Shown in pieces: positions 20,709 through 32,704 of a stretch of 32,800 nt of DNA. The translations under genes were made by a program, and so were the position numbers. Positions within the stretch are counted from its first letter, which is position 1. Each line of letters begins with the position of its first letter. The notes below the pieces were generated by a model that was given only the letters and a program-made list of their open reading frames with translations, was not told where the DNA came from and did no database searches. The stretch comes from Mesotaenium endlicherianum (taxonomy: Eukaryota; Streptophyta; Zygnematophyceae; Zygnematales; Mesotaeniaceae): NCBI GenBank assembly GCA_009602735.1, contig WELA01010110.1, positions 502,553 through 535,352 of the forward strand, written 5' to 3'.

Positions 20709-23700
20709 CCTGGTCTCATGAACCCTAACACTTACTTCAACTCCTGCACTGACATGGATCGTATCAGTGGCGACCAACTCTACAGAGCGAACAGCCAAAG
20801 AGAAGCCAAATGTGCCCACTTGCCGCCTTACAACTTGATTAGCTAACACCACAGATCACCGATTCTATAAGTAGACCTTCAGGGATGTATAAAATAGAGC
20901 TGGAAGTGCGGATCCGCGAGAAAAATTCCTTGACTTCGAGCAAAGAGAGCAAGAGAGATCAGTGCACGTTGCAACCAATTGTTACCAATTGGTACTCATC
21001 TGCCAGAAAAAAATTTCTCCCTTGCAGCTCCTTTGACTGCACCTGAGACTTGGTTCAAGGGAGAAACGCCTAACAGGGATGCAGGGTGATGCAGGGTCAA
21101 GTGTGCCAAGCTGTGCATGTTCGCTGCCTAAGTGGCCTAGGTCGTCGGCCTGCACGGGTCTCGGCCAGTCATGGGCCTTGGACTGCATCAAGTCTGCGAC
21201 TGTCACGTCCAGTTACGACTATATTAGGCGTTCCCTTTAGGCGTGCTTTTCAGTCTCAATCACAGAATGAACAATTGTGATGTTGAACACATGTTATAAT
21301 CTAAATAAATCTATATGATATGCGTATATATGTACTAGTTGCGTTTATGGCAGTCATTTAAAGACATTAATAACCTTATATATAGCAAGATACTTTAGTG
21401 TAGATTAAGCATGGCATGATGAGGTAAAATAAAAAATTTGTAGACACCCCGCACGTGTTAGGCGGGATAATAGAAGTGCAATAAGACTTTGCCCTATACA
21501 AGTCATGAAACGGGCCGAACTGAGCTATGCAAATAACGATCGGAAGAGATACCCTTTCAATATGGGTGGGCAATAAGTTGGACTCACTATGGGTTCTCCA
21601 TTCCACTCTAGGTTTTTTTCAACTATCATGTTACATGGTAGCAAGGCCGATTGGTTACATGATAGCATTAACATGTGAACTTCACGGGGGAGCCTTCTAG
21701 GCCATATCGCCTCATCAAGCTCAAAAAAGATTTTAAAGTATATATTATATTTGGATTTAATCTTACCGACATGAACAGGACACGATTCAATCGCCTACTT
21801 TTGGTTCCAAACGTCAGTCGACACGCAAGATTGTTGTTTGAGATGTCGATGGAGTTGCGTATTGTATGATAATTGTTTGTCGTTGTATCACTTAATATAT
21901 GATAACGTTGGCATACACCCATTATGGGCTAAGATGATTTGCCGTGTAGAAGATTAACCTACATAGCAAAAATAGACCCCAATCTCCAAGACTCGAAACT
22001 CAAGGTTTACGAACATGACATAGGTGAACCTTAATCTCCAAAACCAAAATTTTAAGAAACCCAAGTTCGTTAAAGTTGAGTCTCCAACTTCTTACATACT
22101 CCAAATTTTCATTTAAGCTCAAATGCGTGGAGATTGTAAGTTGTGGTAAATGTGCACTGACAAAGTCTTGGTTGACGTACAACTTGAGCAATTTTTCAGC
22201 CGAGACTCATTTGGGATATTAGCTTGAAGGTAAGAGGATTGCTAATGCACAAACTCAAACTCACAAATCTCGAAGTGAGCTAAGAGTTTGTCCATTAATA
22301 ATCAGTTGTTTAGAAAATATGAAGTGATCGGCAACAAGGTGCAATGTGGGGATTAATTGACATTGCTCAAGTCACTTCAGACCTACTTAAATAATTTCAT
22401 GCATGCGTCAAGCTTGTTAAACTGCGCGAACCAGAAACTTCTTATCAAGTCGTGACAATGTGATAAACTGTGTGACTTGAAATTCCAACATGGATATATT
22501 TTCAAAAATCTGTCTGTTTCTCAAGTGCTGTCAAGTTGCGCACATTGTGTTCATTTGAGCCGCCCATGTTTCAAACTTTGCTGCAGTATCAAGTGAGCAA
22601 TTGAGGCTAATGAAATGCTTGATAGCAGGTTTCAAATTACGTGCGCTTGATAATTCACATTTGCCCCTGTCATGTTGCAAATGTCATGTTGCAATCGTGT
22701 TTGTTGAAAAGAATTATTAGGTGTCCAACTCCAAGATAGAACAATGTTATGTAGATACTTTTTGATAGAAATTTACGTTTCATGCACTTAAACGGACGAT
22801 CAAAACACGACATCATATTGCAAGCATGGCATATTTTTCTAAAGTATTTCAGCGAGTAGTCGGACTTTCTACTTCTCAAAAGTTGTTGACGGGCTTTGAC
22901 GACCGGTTTAATTGTTTGTTGGAAGTCATCTTCGTTTGTCGACCGTCCGTCCAGCGTGTAAGAACTCATGTTGGCTGACATGCGTGGAAAAATCTTTGGG
23001 GAAATCCGGTCGTGAACTTAACATATAATAAGAAGGGTTTGTTAGTCTATAACCTTCAAAAAGCCCATGCTGGCGAGTTTTAGTTCTAAATAACAACTAG
23101 TGATTTACAACTTGATTGCCAGCTTACATGTCTATGTCTCTAGTCATGAACGGTAGTTGCAAGAAGTAGGTGGTCAAAATGTCACACATAACTTGTTTAG
23201 AACCATAAGCTTGCAAATGTTCAATTTTGAGTTACGTGACTCGTTCATCTTGGTCCATTTTTGTCGAAAGTCGCGCAGCGTTGTTCTGTGACTAGCACGA
23301 ATTTGAAAAGCTGTCAAAACCTTGAACCTGCCTAATGACAACTTTTTTAAATCCTCAAAAAGACAAACGAGACGTGTGTGGACCTTTTAAAAACCGCTAC
23401 AATCAATCATAAACACTTATTCTTAAACCTATGACATCAATGTATGTTTGACGCTAGGCTTTTAAACGTAGACTGTCCATTTTGACTTTTCTTCACGCGC
23501 TTGCCTCACGTAACATCCAGAGTCAATACTTGCTTTCTCACTCTCATCTATATGCGCTATTTTGTTGAATAAGTTACCACGTTTTTCCTTTTGACCTGGG
23601 TTAACCAAGCTACATAAAAGGTGACGCCATTGTTATATATAAATAATACATGGGTTGTATTGCAATAAATAGTGGTGTGGATCTTGCAAGATCCACCAAG

Positions 23701-24930
23701 CCCTGGTGGACCTTTCTACGTTATCAAATACTATGATCAATTTTAGTCAAGCTAATAAACTAGCAATGATTACAAAAGCACAGTGATGCCCACGTGCATC
23801 AACTTGCTATCGTCTAGATTTTTTATGGGCTTTTGTAGGCTAAGTATTCTTGCACTCATATCTCTTGGAATGTCACCATAAGCATGTCATTCATATCAAA
23901 TGCATCTCTCACTATTCCTACTATAGTTGTACATGTCCATTTCTATGATTGGTACAGCTTGATTTGGTCCTACACTTACATTTGCCAACTTTGAGCATAT
24001 CAAGAAAGGTGTTGCAAGCAATTAAGATCTTGCTCGTCTCAAGGTGGATGGGCGAAGATTGAGCCAAACCTCTCAGGATCCAATGTCACGATCATCCGCC
24101 ATCGAAGTGCAACTTCTGGTTGTGGGTCGATTGAAGCAGAGGTTCACTACAACTACAATTCCAGAACAGCTGGATTTCAGACTGCACACATCCCAAAAGA
24201 GTCACGGCAAGTTAAAGAAGGCTTCATGATTCTCACCGCAGACAGGCAAATTACATCCGCACAAATGACGAAGTTATGCTGAACACAAGAACTTGAGAAG
24301 TCTCATTAAAGGAGCTGGGGTTCTTTGGACTAGGAGACTTACATCTCCCACACACTCAGTCTGCTTAAAGCGAGCAGACAGGATGCTAAGTTTTCCTCTT
24401 GGAGAATAGGCGTACATAGATAAATAGACCTGCCATGACCCCAAGCAAACCCACGCACATAAAATTAACAACCCTGCTGCATATATGAGGATGAGTAGAC
24501 AAATATAAATTTTCTAACTCCATCGCGTTCTCTGCAAGGTGATGGAATGCCAAATCAAGAAGGCAGTTCATACCTGTGAACGGGTACATAAGACACGAGG
24601 ATGTACGTCAATGCCACTTTATTCCCACGTGCACCTACAATCTATAGACAAGCTGCTCTACACTTCACACTTCACACGAATTATTTAGAAGAGGGGAGTA
24701 TCAAACGAGCCACCAACTCGCTATCAAGACCTATGCGTACGAGGAGCAGAAACGGCACCCACAATAGTCGACAGCAGAGTTACCCGAATCACAGAGTACC
24801 TCAAATAATAAGTACACTGCACGAGCTGGTAAGTAAGACTTTACAACGTAGATTAGTAGGTACCTTCAAGAGAAGTGGCTGAAGAAAGGTGGCGTCATGC
24901 TACTATGGCATGGCACGACTTCAACGTCCG
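20709..24930. other. 4.2 kb region without a convincing gene
   Basis: The part next to 20708 should hold the 2H phosphoesterase promoter, and the part next to 24930 the 3' region of the DUF668 gene. About 21250-24000 is AT-rich and has only frames under about 105 codons with no family resemblance. About 24000-24900 is less AT-rich and contains a minus-strand 67-codon frame (24386-24589) ending in a hydrophobic helix and KRKT; I do not call it a gene. I see no transposon ends. Confidence 0.5.
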
Positions 24931-26710
24931 TCAGACAAGAGCTGGCGTGGTGTCGTTGACTGAGCTTGGAGTCACAGTGGAAGGCTCCCCCAGTGGTGGC
25001 AAAAGAGGGTAACTGTCAGCTGCCAGAGACCCTGCCCCCGACAGTTCTATGCCAGGTGGCAGCAGATGATCAGCTTCGGGCAGCATAGCGTCGTCCAGGC
25101 TCGTGGGCATGCCTACTTCAGGAGGCGCGTAACCGTTCAGCCCCGCATGCACATGCGCACCCACTTGGGGTGGACCTGAAGAAGGTGGAGGAGAGATGAG
25201 GCCGCTCCTGGGCTTGAACTGACCGGCAGAGGCCACCCACTGCTTCCACATGGCCTGCTCTTCCTCCTGGGGCTTGCTGAGCCCTATGGGGCGCGCAATG
25301 TAGCTGAGGCCCACCAGGAGCTCCACCACGGTCACCTCCACGTCGTCTATGCGTGCATAGTGCAGGGTCTGCACGCATGCACACACGCGTGAGTCAGTTG
25401 AGGGGTTCTGCCTGCAGGAGGTAGCAGCAGCAGTGGCAAGAGCAGGAGCTCATACTGAACCATGCACCATGCTTGTGTTGAGCAAACAAGCGCTTGTGTT
25501 ACACGTGTTACACGGCAGGCTGCGCTGCTGCGCCAAGCATCTCTTACTCAGTAGTCCAGACGTTCCCGTTGTTCTATCTCAACAGTATGCTGCAAAGTTG
25601 CAAAACAAATTTTACTCTTCAAAAGCTTTCTCGCGCTAGCTTTTGAGAGGTCTTTGTATTGCAGGGAATGCTCCCACCTGTCCACTTCGTGGCCCCAATT
25701 TGAGGTAGACAGGTTCCAGGTGCCCCCCAGACGGTTTACGTATCTAGCTTGCGGAAGAGAGCGCCAGGAATCTCATCATTCGAGACCACCAGGGCTAACG
25801 AGCGTGGCACGGAGCTGCATGCATATGCTGCATGCAAACGGCCAGAGGTTGCCAGCATGGCGTCCTAGTCAGATGCAGAGTGGAGTGGAGTGGAGTGGAG
25901 AGGTAATAGCACCCACCTCTAAGAGAAGGACTCTGGGCCGGCTGACAAAGTTAGTGCCGTAGGAGTGGTTCTGCTGCCACCAGAAGGTCGCGTGGGCCAT
26001 GGGCACGAGCCAACTGAGCAGCGCCTCCATGCTGCACTTCATCTCCGCAGCCACGTCGATGTCGAACGGCCTCGCCTGCCCCTTGAGCCGGCTTCGCAGG
26101 GTACGAGCCACCCTGGTCGGGAGCTTGCCATACAGCTCCTCCCTGTCACCCGCAGAAAACGACCCCCACTCTATTTAGCAAGCAGCAACTTACAATGCCA
26201 CTTGCAGGGGGAAGAAGGAAGGGGTTGGTTTGACAAGCCCTGAGTGGCACAACAAGAAGTACGTGGGCAGCAGTGAGAAACATGTCCTGCAAATACATCA
26301 CACGCCCCCATACACTTCCAGCACCAGCAAGGCATTAGCGAGGACGCCAAAAGAAATTCAGTTGCGTAAGCACCCATCTGCACCAATCTGCATGCGCATC
26401 CCTGCACTAATACTGAGTCGTAGGGGAGTGGAGAGGGGAGGGGCTGTTGGCTCCCACTGCTTGCTCAGGATGTAAATAGCTGGCCTAAATGATAAAATTC
26501 ACCTGGCGCTGCGAAACACCATGGTGGGCCTCTCCACCATTCTTGCAATCTGAAGGACCAGACGAGCGTAGTGGAAGGACAGCCCAGCAGACCCTAAGCT
26601 AGGGGGCAGGGCCGGAACTGGAGGGAGAGGCTCTCCAAACATCTCCTTGATTCTTCCATGTATCAAGGCCAGGATGAGCACTAGCAACTGCACGCAGGCC
26701 AGAGGCAACA

Positions 26711-26744
<34 letters not shown>

Positions 26745-29600
26745 ATTAACTCCGCGTCACCACCAGTAGGTCCTTGCAGTCGAGGGGTCAACACATACAC
26801 TTACGAGACACCGGGAGTCACGGCCAGTAGAGTGATGCAACACCAGGAAGATGTGTACGGAGAGGTGAGAGAGAAAACACAGGCAGAGGGCAGTCATGAG
26901 CAGCAGGGCAAAGGCTCGTGAATGCAACTGAGCTGCCCATCTACTTCGCAATTTTTTGTTGCACTGTAAGCTTACCAACACCGCTAAAGATGTCTACTTA
27001 TGCCTGGCATGTCTAGAGGGCTTAAGAGGATAACTAACTCATCGTCGCACTTTCCCAAGAGAGTTCTAATCAAACAAGAAAGAAGGTATAGCCAGGAACC
27101 TGGATTGCTCGCGCAAAGTCGTAACCCCAGAGAGACATCGCCCTAAGCTTCTTCACCATCTTAGCCTGCCACCAATTACAAGCCCGGTGGCACTTAAACC
27201 AGCATGCTCGTCGTGCACAATTACAACGTTATACTGATGCTCTGTTCAGCCAGTGCAATGATAGACTGAAGCTACGCAGGATGAAGAAGAGTTGGCAGAG
27301 CCCAGAGGTCTGAACATATATGATAGTATTGAAGTCTTAGTGCTCAATAGTCACTGGTGAACTGCTGCTGTGCTTCCCTCCTCCCAAGTATAGGAGTTTG
27401 ACATAGGGGCAAGGAGTCTTAAGGCGTGGAAGTTCCAGCAAGAGCAATACCTTCTCGTCCATCTTGGCTTTTGCAAACGGAGCTATGGCCTCAGTGGGTG
27501 TTGGAGGAAGTGCAGGTGTAGCCCATGGAAGTTGAAGCCCTTGCGAGCGCGAGCTAAAAGCCAGTGGAAAAGAATATACACTGTATCAATATTATATAGA
27601 ACCAGAACATTAACATGCTTCAAATCACGCCCTCCTAGCGTTGGGAAAGAGTTGAGTAGCAACCAAAATCATGCGCACAAGTCCACAGTATGCATTCCCT
27701 GGCCTTTCAGCATGCAGATGAATGATGCACTATTGACCACGCTCTGCCACAAGTCTAGGGGTACAAAAGCCAAGTTTTAGCGAGTGGCTGTTGCACTGGG
27801 AAATGGAACAGCTGACTCTTGGTAAAACTCAAGCTGAGGACGTGGCAGAGGTAGATTGCTGAGGGAAGACCGAGTCAGTAGCAAGGTGTAGGGAGCACGA
27901 GTACGGGGAAGGCAGAGCTGACTCACCTGTCCTGGCTGATATCCATAGCTTGAGACTGCGCATGGAGGTTACTCGTGGCATCCACCAAATCAGTCAAGTA
28001 GCTGTACTCCCCCAAATGTTACCAAGATCATCAGCTGATGGAACAGATTTGAAGACACACCTCTGTTGCATAAGCGGCTCTTGAATCCACCTCATGCATT
28101 CATCTGCTATAGTTTGCAGAAGGTTGTTTGACGGATTCAGGAGTCCCACCAGCTTGAAATAAGCATCAGCATAAGTAGGCGTCAAACCCAAAATGGTCAG
28201 AAGACATGCCCCAGCCTCCCGGCTTTTTCCAAAAATATCAGACTCCCTAAAAGGAAGGAATGCCAGCATGCATGATACTGTAAGCACTGCTTCATATTTC
28301 CAACAGGCTTTCATGTGGGTTCAGAGGAAGCCCATGTGGAGCATACTCAAGAAGGTGATCAACAAGTGGGGGCGACACCACCAGCTGGGTCCTCCCAGTG
28401 AGCTTCAAAATATCTGCCTCCACATCTTGAAGCATTGAGCTGGAGGTCCTCCTCCCAAGGACTGCAACCACCTTGGTTATGGACTTCACCTCGTGAACAT
28501 GCTCAGTTCCTGCAAAATTGTTGTGGAGCATTCAACCAAGCTCAGTGCAACTGGACAGCAACCACAGTCTTAGGAACTGTCTTCTCAGATCTGCAGTGCA
28601 CCTCGGTTTGGATACAAGCAGCCAGAATCTGACAAGCAAATATAGCTGGTTTGGGCAGCTGGTTTGAGCATCACCACCATCTAAATGTAATATCACCAAC
28701 AAGGAAATGGTGACATCCCTTTCTATTATTGTCATGCGCCTAAAGGTCAAGGTGACTGAAGAAAGCGAAAAAATGAACGTGCTTGATATGATTGAAGTGA
28801 CCACCTGTTGAACTATGCTTCCGCATATCTTCAGTGCTAGTTGCAAGTCCAATAACACTTGAATAAGCATATTCCAATCTGCTATCAGTGTATCCCCACA
28901 GACTAAGCAAGAGAGCAATGCCATTACCAGCTAGTTGTGATAGCAACGACCGGTCTTGTGATACAAGCTTCATAACACCTTCTGACTGCTCACGATACAG
29001 AAGAACAGTATTGTCTACTGAGGTACTGACGTGCAAATAAGCCTTTGTTCACCCTTCACATATGAAATTAAGCACACGGCTTTTGTTTCTCACACCAGTC
29101 TGTATGAATCATCCCCGCATAAGAAACATGAGAGGCTTGAGAGACAATCTGACAGTGCCAGAGTGCAACTGATGTAGCATGCTGGAAACATTCCATATGA
29201 GCAGACACATGCAGCAGCCATTAAGAGGTCAAGAAAGGGAGGTGGATGTTAAGCATGCAGCTTCATGGGATTTTCTTAAACTCCAGCATTCATCACGAGC
29301 ACAGGTTCATGATCAGAAGGTGCTCCAAGGGACTACTTCCCGCACCTGAAGAACACCGTCAAGTTTTGCCTTGTGCAAAGAATGCCAAAGGTCAAGAGCT
29401 TTTTTCATAGCTGCAGCCACTTCAAATGCGAGTATGCCACAAGGGTTATCAGTCTTTACTCGCCCTCTTTTCTTACTTCCAGCTTGAGGATAAGCTAGAG
29501 AAATGAGGCTATCGACGGTTTTAGTACTCTTGGTCTCGAAAGGACTTATACAACAGCTTAATGCATTGCCACTAGCAACCACCCCTTGTCGAGTACCCAT
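24931..29600 (-). CDS. DUF3475/DUF668 protein (PSK-simulator-like), ten exons, 584 aa
   Basis: This is a plant-specific family; Arabidopsis PSI proteins of this architecture act in phytosulfokine-related growth, mostly at the plasma membrane or nucleus. Exons are 29346-29600, 28928-28985, 28347-28509, 28061-28246, 27927-28001, 27451-27553, 27100-27165, 26503-26687, 25917-26142 and 24931-25368. All are GT-AG and phase-matched. DUF3475 spans about residues 54-125: GILAFEVAAAMKKALDLWHS, SEGVMKLVSQDRSLLSQLAG, ITKVVAVLGRR. The middle carries YLTDLVDATSNLHAQ and AKMVKKLRAMSLWGYDFA. DUF668 spans about 328-440: SLGSAGLSFHYARLVLQI, EELYGKLPTRVARTLRSRL, MEALLSWLVPMAHAT. The tail is Pro/Ser-rich. The start MGTRQG has Gly2, so myristoylation is possible but the context is not classical. 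Exons 3-4 add roughly 60 residues not matched to the family; that part of the model is the least certain. Confidence 0.85.
25879..25902. repeat. GAGTG pentanucleotide repeat in a DUF668-gene intron
   Basis: About four to five GAGTG units lie in the intron between exons 9 and 10, starting within 20 bases of the exon 9 donor at 25916. Confidence 0.85.
26708..26744. repeat. CA/TG dinucleotide repeat before the exon 8 acceptor of the DUF668 gene
   Basis: A nearly pure CA tract on the plus strand, TG on the coding strand, lies about 20-57 bases upstream of the exon 8 acceptor at 26687-26688. One TA unit interrupts it. Confidence 0.92.
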
Positions 29601-30197
29601 AATCCCGTACTTTTAAGCTACCCGGGGGCTTTCAAACACTAGTGATCCACCAGCTCGCCACGTTAAGCCATAGCAATCTGAGACACAAAAAAACTTTTAC
29701 ATGTGAACATCAACTAACTCATGAGTTGATAGTTGTCCTCGACATGTCACTCGATAGTTCTCGTCTACAGAATTAATGAGAATGGTGAGCAGCAAGTACG
29801 ACAGTATGTTGTCCTAAGACACTGGCGATCGCCGACTCGAAGGGCAGTCCTAGAAACGCCCTCGTTCGTACTCTCTCCGAATACGATACTGTAACGACGA
29901 CCTATCACGCATGTTCGTGGCTTATGGACCAATTTGGTAACCAATTTGGTTCGTTGACAACGGCAAATAAACGTGTTATGGGGATTCCAGACATGCACGG
30001 CCTAGCTCCGTTGAGAAATTTTCGAAACTCGATGCTGATTTTGTCCCACACAAAATACTTATGCATCTTGGGAGTTCACCTTTGTCCTCGTTGAAAATTG
30101 AAAAGGAAGCTCCTTAGTTGAGGAGCACAGGTGGAAGGAGATTGAACGTATTGTGATTCTGACGCTAACACTAACGCTAATTCTAATTTGAGGAATT
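29601..30197. promoter_or_regulatory. Divergent promoter region between the DUF668 gene and SNX2
   Basis: About 600 bases separate the two start codons on opposite strands, so both promoters and leaders must fit here. I see no clear TATA box in a good position for either gene. The last 40 bases before the SNX2 ATG contain short CTAAC/CTAAT repeats, likely 5' leader. Confidence 0.5.
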
Positions 30198-32657
30198 ATG
30201 ATGGGCTCAGAGGATGATCCTCAAGAGGCTAGGCTGTTTCCCTCTTCGGATGCAATGGACAGCCTTTTCTTTGATCCTTCAAGTAGGGGTCCTGCTGGTA
30301 GTGAATATAGAAGCAATATGGCTGGGAATTCAGAGTTTTATGACTCTGATCCGCTATCACATTCGAACATGCCATCGAGTTCCATTGGATTTAGTATTGA
30401 TGACCATGGGGATCTTGGCGACCCACCCTCTTACCAAGAAGCCATGTTTGCTCCGTATCCAAATGACGGGTCAGAGAGCACTGCAGGAAGAAGAGGTGAA
30501 CACAGTTCAGGTGGCACACCCTCATCACCAAGCAGAAGGGACTTCACGTTAAAAATAGTTGTCACTGATCCTCAGAAAGTACAGGATGCCAACGGGTCGT
30601 TGCTTCGAGGAGATACACATATGACATACTTGGTCGCTACTGAAACAAACATACCAGAATTTTCTGCCAGGACATTTGCTACGAGGCGGCGCTTTAAGGA
30701 TTTTCTCACCCTGGCAGACAGGTCAGATTTGATATATTCACATCATTGAGTTCTGGCATGGTCCGGGACCTGCTTGTAGACAGCATGTCTGCTGGTCATT
30801 GATCCTGGTGATTGTCAGAGTATAGGGCTTCTTGCTTCGAGCCATAGGTTGCCTCGCTCTTGATTAACTTGCTGAAGTGGCAAGGGCTTATGATTGGCGA
30901 CTATAAGACGAGCAGTGCAGGGCTCTGCTGCAGCTCCAAGCTTAATGACGTATATGGCCGTCGTTCACACCTGCCCTGCTTAGTATCAGAGAACGGGGAG
31001 CAATAAAATGAACGTGGGCACACGACTTATAAACATTGGTAGTGTAGGTGTTGTAGGCAAGAAATGGGACGAGAAAGGGAGGGAGGGGGGAGGTGCTTGC
31101 GAAATATGTAACAGACATATCTCCATGAATGGGTATTCCCTCTAAACAAGGACACCTATGTAGGTCTCAGCTCAGAACCTGACTCCAAAACCACATGTAG
31201 TTAATAGAAGAAGCTGTTCTCGGAACCTGATTAATGAAGAATATTATTGATCGCGCCTTCTGTTGGTTACACCTCGCAGGCTGGCGGAGACCCACAGAGG
31301 TTACTTCATACCTCCCAGGCCGGACAAGAATGTGGTGGAGAGCCAGGTGATGCATGGCAAAGAGTTCATCGAGATGCGCCGAGTCGCTCTCGAGAAGTAC
31401 CTGCAGCGGCTTGCGGTGCATCCTATCCTCTCAAGGTAGTGTTTCCCCTCTCACAACCCCCCCCCCCCCCTTCAACCTCTCCACCTCCTTGCCAGACATA
31501 GTGCACATCCAACTTTCTTGGAAAGGGTGATGCCGTGGCCCTAGTGACAACCTTGAGGCATGCAGGAAGTTCGACGGGAACGGGTTCTTTCACTTCATGC
31601 TTCTGTGAACCCTTTCCAGCGGATGCACATCACGACACTCACAAACTCAAGCGCGAGAACTGCCACCCCCCCATCCCGTCCCCTTTCCCTGGCAGGAGTC
31701 GCGAGCTGCGCCTGTTCCTGGAGACGGAGGGCAAGCTGCCGCTGATGCCCACCCAGGACGTGACGTCGAGGGTCCTGGGCGGCGCAGCCAAGCTGCCGCG
31801 CCAGCTGTTCGGCGCGGACGGCCCCGTGGCGGCCCCCTCTGAGGCGGCCCAGCCCGCCAAGGGGGGCCGCGACCTCATGCGCATGTTCAAGGAGCTCCGG
31901 CAGTCCGTGGCCAACGACTGGACGGGCGGCGGCGCCAAGGCCGGGCCGGCGGGCGAGGACGACAAAGAGTTCAACGCCAGGAAGGAGAAGCTGGGTGAGC
32001 TTGAAAAGCGCATCAGCGACGCGTCCGCGCAGGTCGGTATCTGCCGACGCCGCTGCTGCGGCCGTGGCAGTGGCTGCTGCTGTTGCTGCTGCTACTGCGA
32101 CTGCTGCGGCTGGTGCTGCAGCAGCTCGAGTTTCTCGGCTTCTTCTGTCTGTGGGGCTGGCAGCGCTGCAGCGCTGCAGAGCTGCTTGGCCTGCCTGCAA
32201 TCTGGCGGCCGGGACGCGCTCTGAAGGGTGCTGTCGCAACGGGCCTCAGAGAAATGCACGTGCTCTAGGAGCTCCTGCTTGCAAACAGTTTGCAGAATGA
32301 TTTCTGAAGGAGCAATTCACAAGTGACTTGTTGCTTGCGTCTCGTTGTTTGAAGGACTCAAACCCAGTCAAACTCAATGAAAGCTAATCAAATTCAAACG
32401 AACCCAATTGAACCCGATGCCGTCGTGTGAGTCCGTCCACCTGGCAGGCGGAGCAACTGGTGAAGGCGCAGCACGACGCGGGCGAGGCCATGGGCGGCGT
32501 GGGGCTGGCGTTTAAGGGCATTGCGCGCTTTGAGCAGAAGCCGGCCCACGCCAGGGCGCAGCACACGCACGCGGCGGACGCGGCCAAGGTGTCGGACGCG
32601 CTGCTGCGCATCTGCCGCCTGCAGCGGCAGGGCAACGGTCAGATCGTCCAGCAGCTG
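30198..32657 (+). CDS. SNX2: Sorting nexin 2-like protein (PX-BAR), first four exons (partial)
   Basis: This is a retromer-associated sorting nexin that binds PtdIns3P on endosomes and shapes membranes through its BAR domain. Exons are 30198-30721, 31280-31435, 31696-32032 and 32448-32657, all GT-AG and in phase; the gene continues past the right edge. Residues 1 to about 112 are a disordered Ser/Asp-rich front. The PX domain follows: FTLKIVVTDPQKVQDANGS, MTYLVATETNIPEF, then RRFKDFLTLADR with the phosphate-binding Arg, the PPRPDKN loop, and FIEMRRVALEKYLQRLAVHP. After PX come LPLMPTQDVTSRVLGGAAKL and GGRDLMRMFKELRQSVANDW, typical of plant SNX2a/SNX2b, and the start of the BAR coiled coil (EKLGELEKRISDASAQ|AEQLVKAQHDAGEAMGG). 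Exon 4 ends GQIVQQL at a GTCCGC donor. Two ATGs lie side by side (30198, 30201). Exons 3 and 4 are much GC-richer than exon 1. Confidence 0.92.
32046..32126. repeat. CTG/GCT trinucleotide-rich tract in SNX2 intron 3
   Basis: Imperfect CTG/GCT triplets begin 14 bases after the exon 3 donor and run for about 80 bases. They create long but spurious Cys-, Ala- or Leu-rich frames on both strands. Confidence 0.8.
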
Positions 32658-32682
32658 GTCCGCTCATTGCCCCTCGCTCTCC

Positions 32683-32704
32683 TTCTCCCTCTCCCTCTCC
32701 CTCT
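32683..32704. repeat. CTCTCC hexanucleotide repeat downstream of SNX2 exon 4
   Basis: About three CTCCCT units form a pyrimidine tract in the intron just after exon 4. It could be the pyrimidine tract of a following acceptor, but no further SNX2 exon is identifiable before the window ends. Confidence 0.7.

Noticed and set aside
25861-26760. Closely spaced short repeats that might suggest an array.
   Set aside because: They are simple GAGTG and CA microsatellites in introns, without spacers or repeat units of CRISPR type.
31595-32239. A 214-codon minus-strand open frame, one of the longest continuous frames in the window.
   Set aside because: It is antisense to SNX2 exon 3 and its flanking intron. 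The Ala/Arg-rich translation arises from high GC and the CTG repeat; the plus strand carries clear SNX2 conservation.
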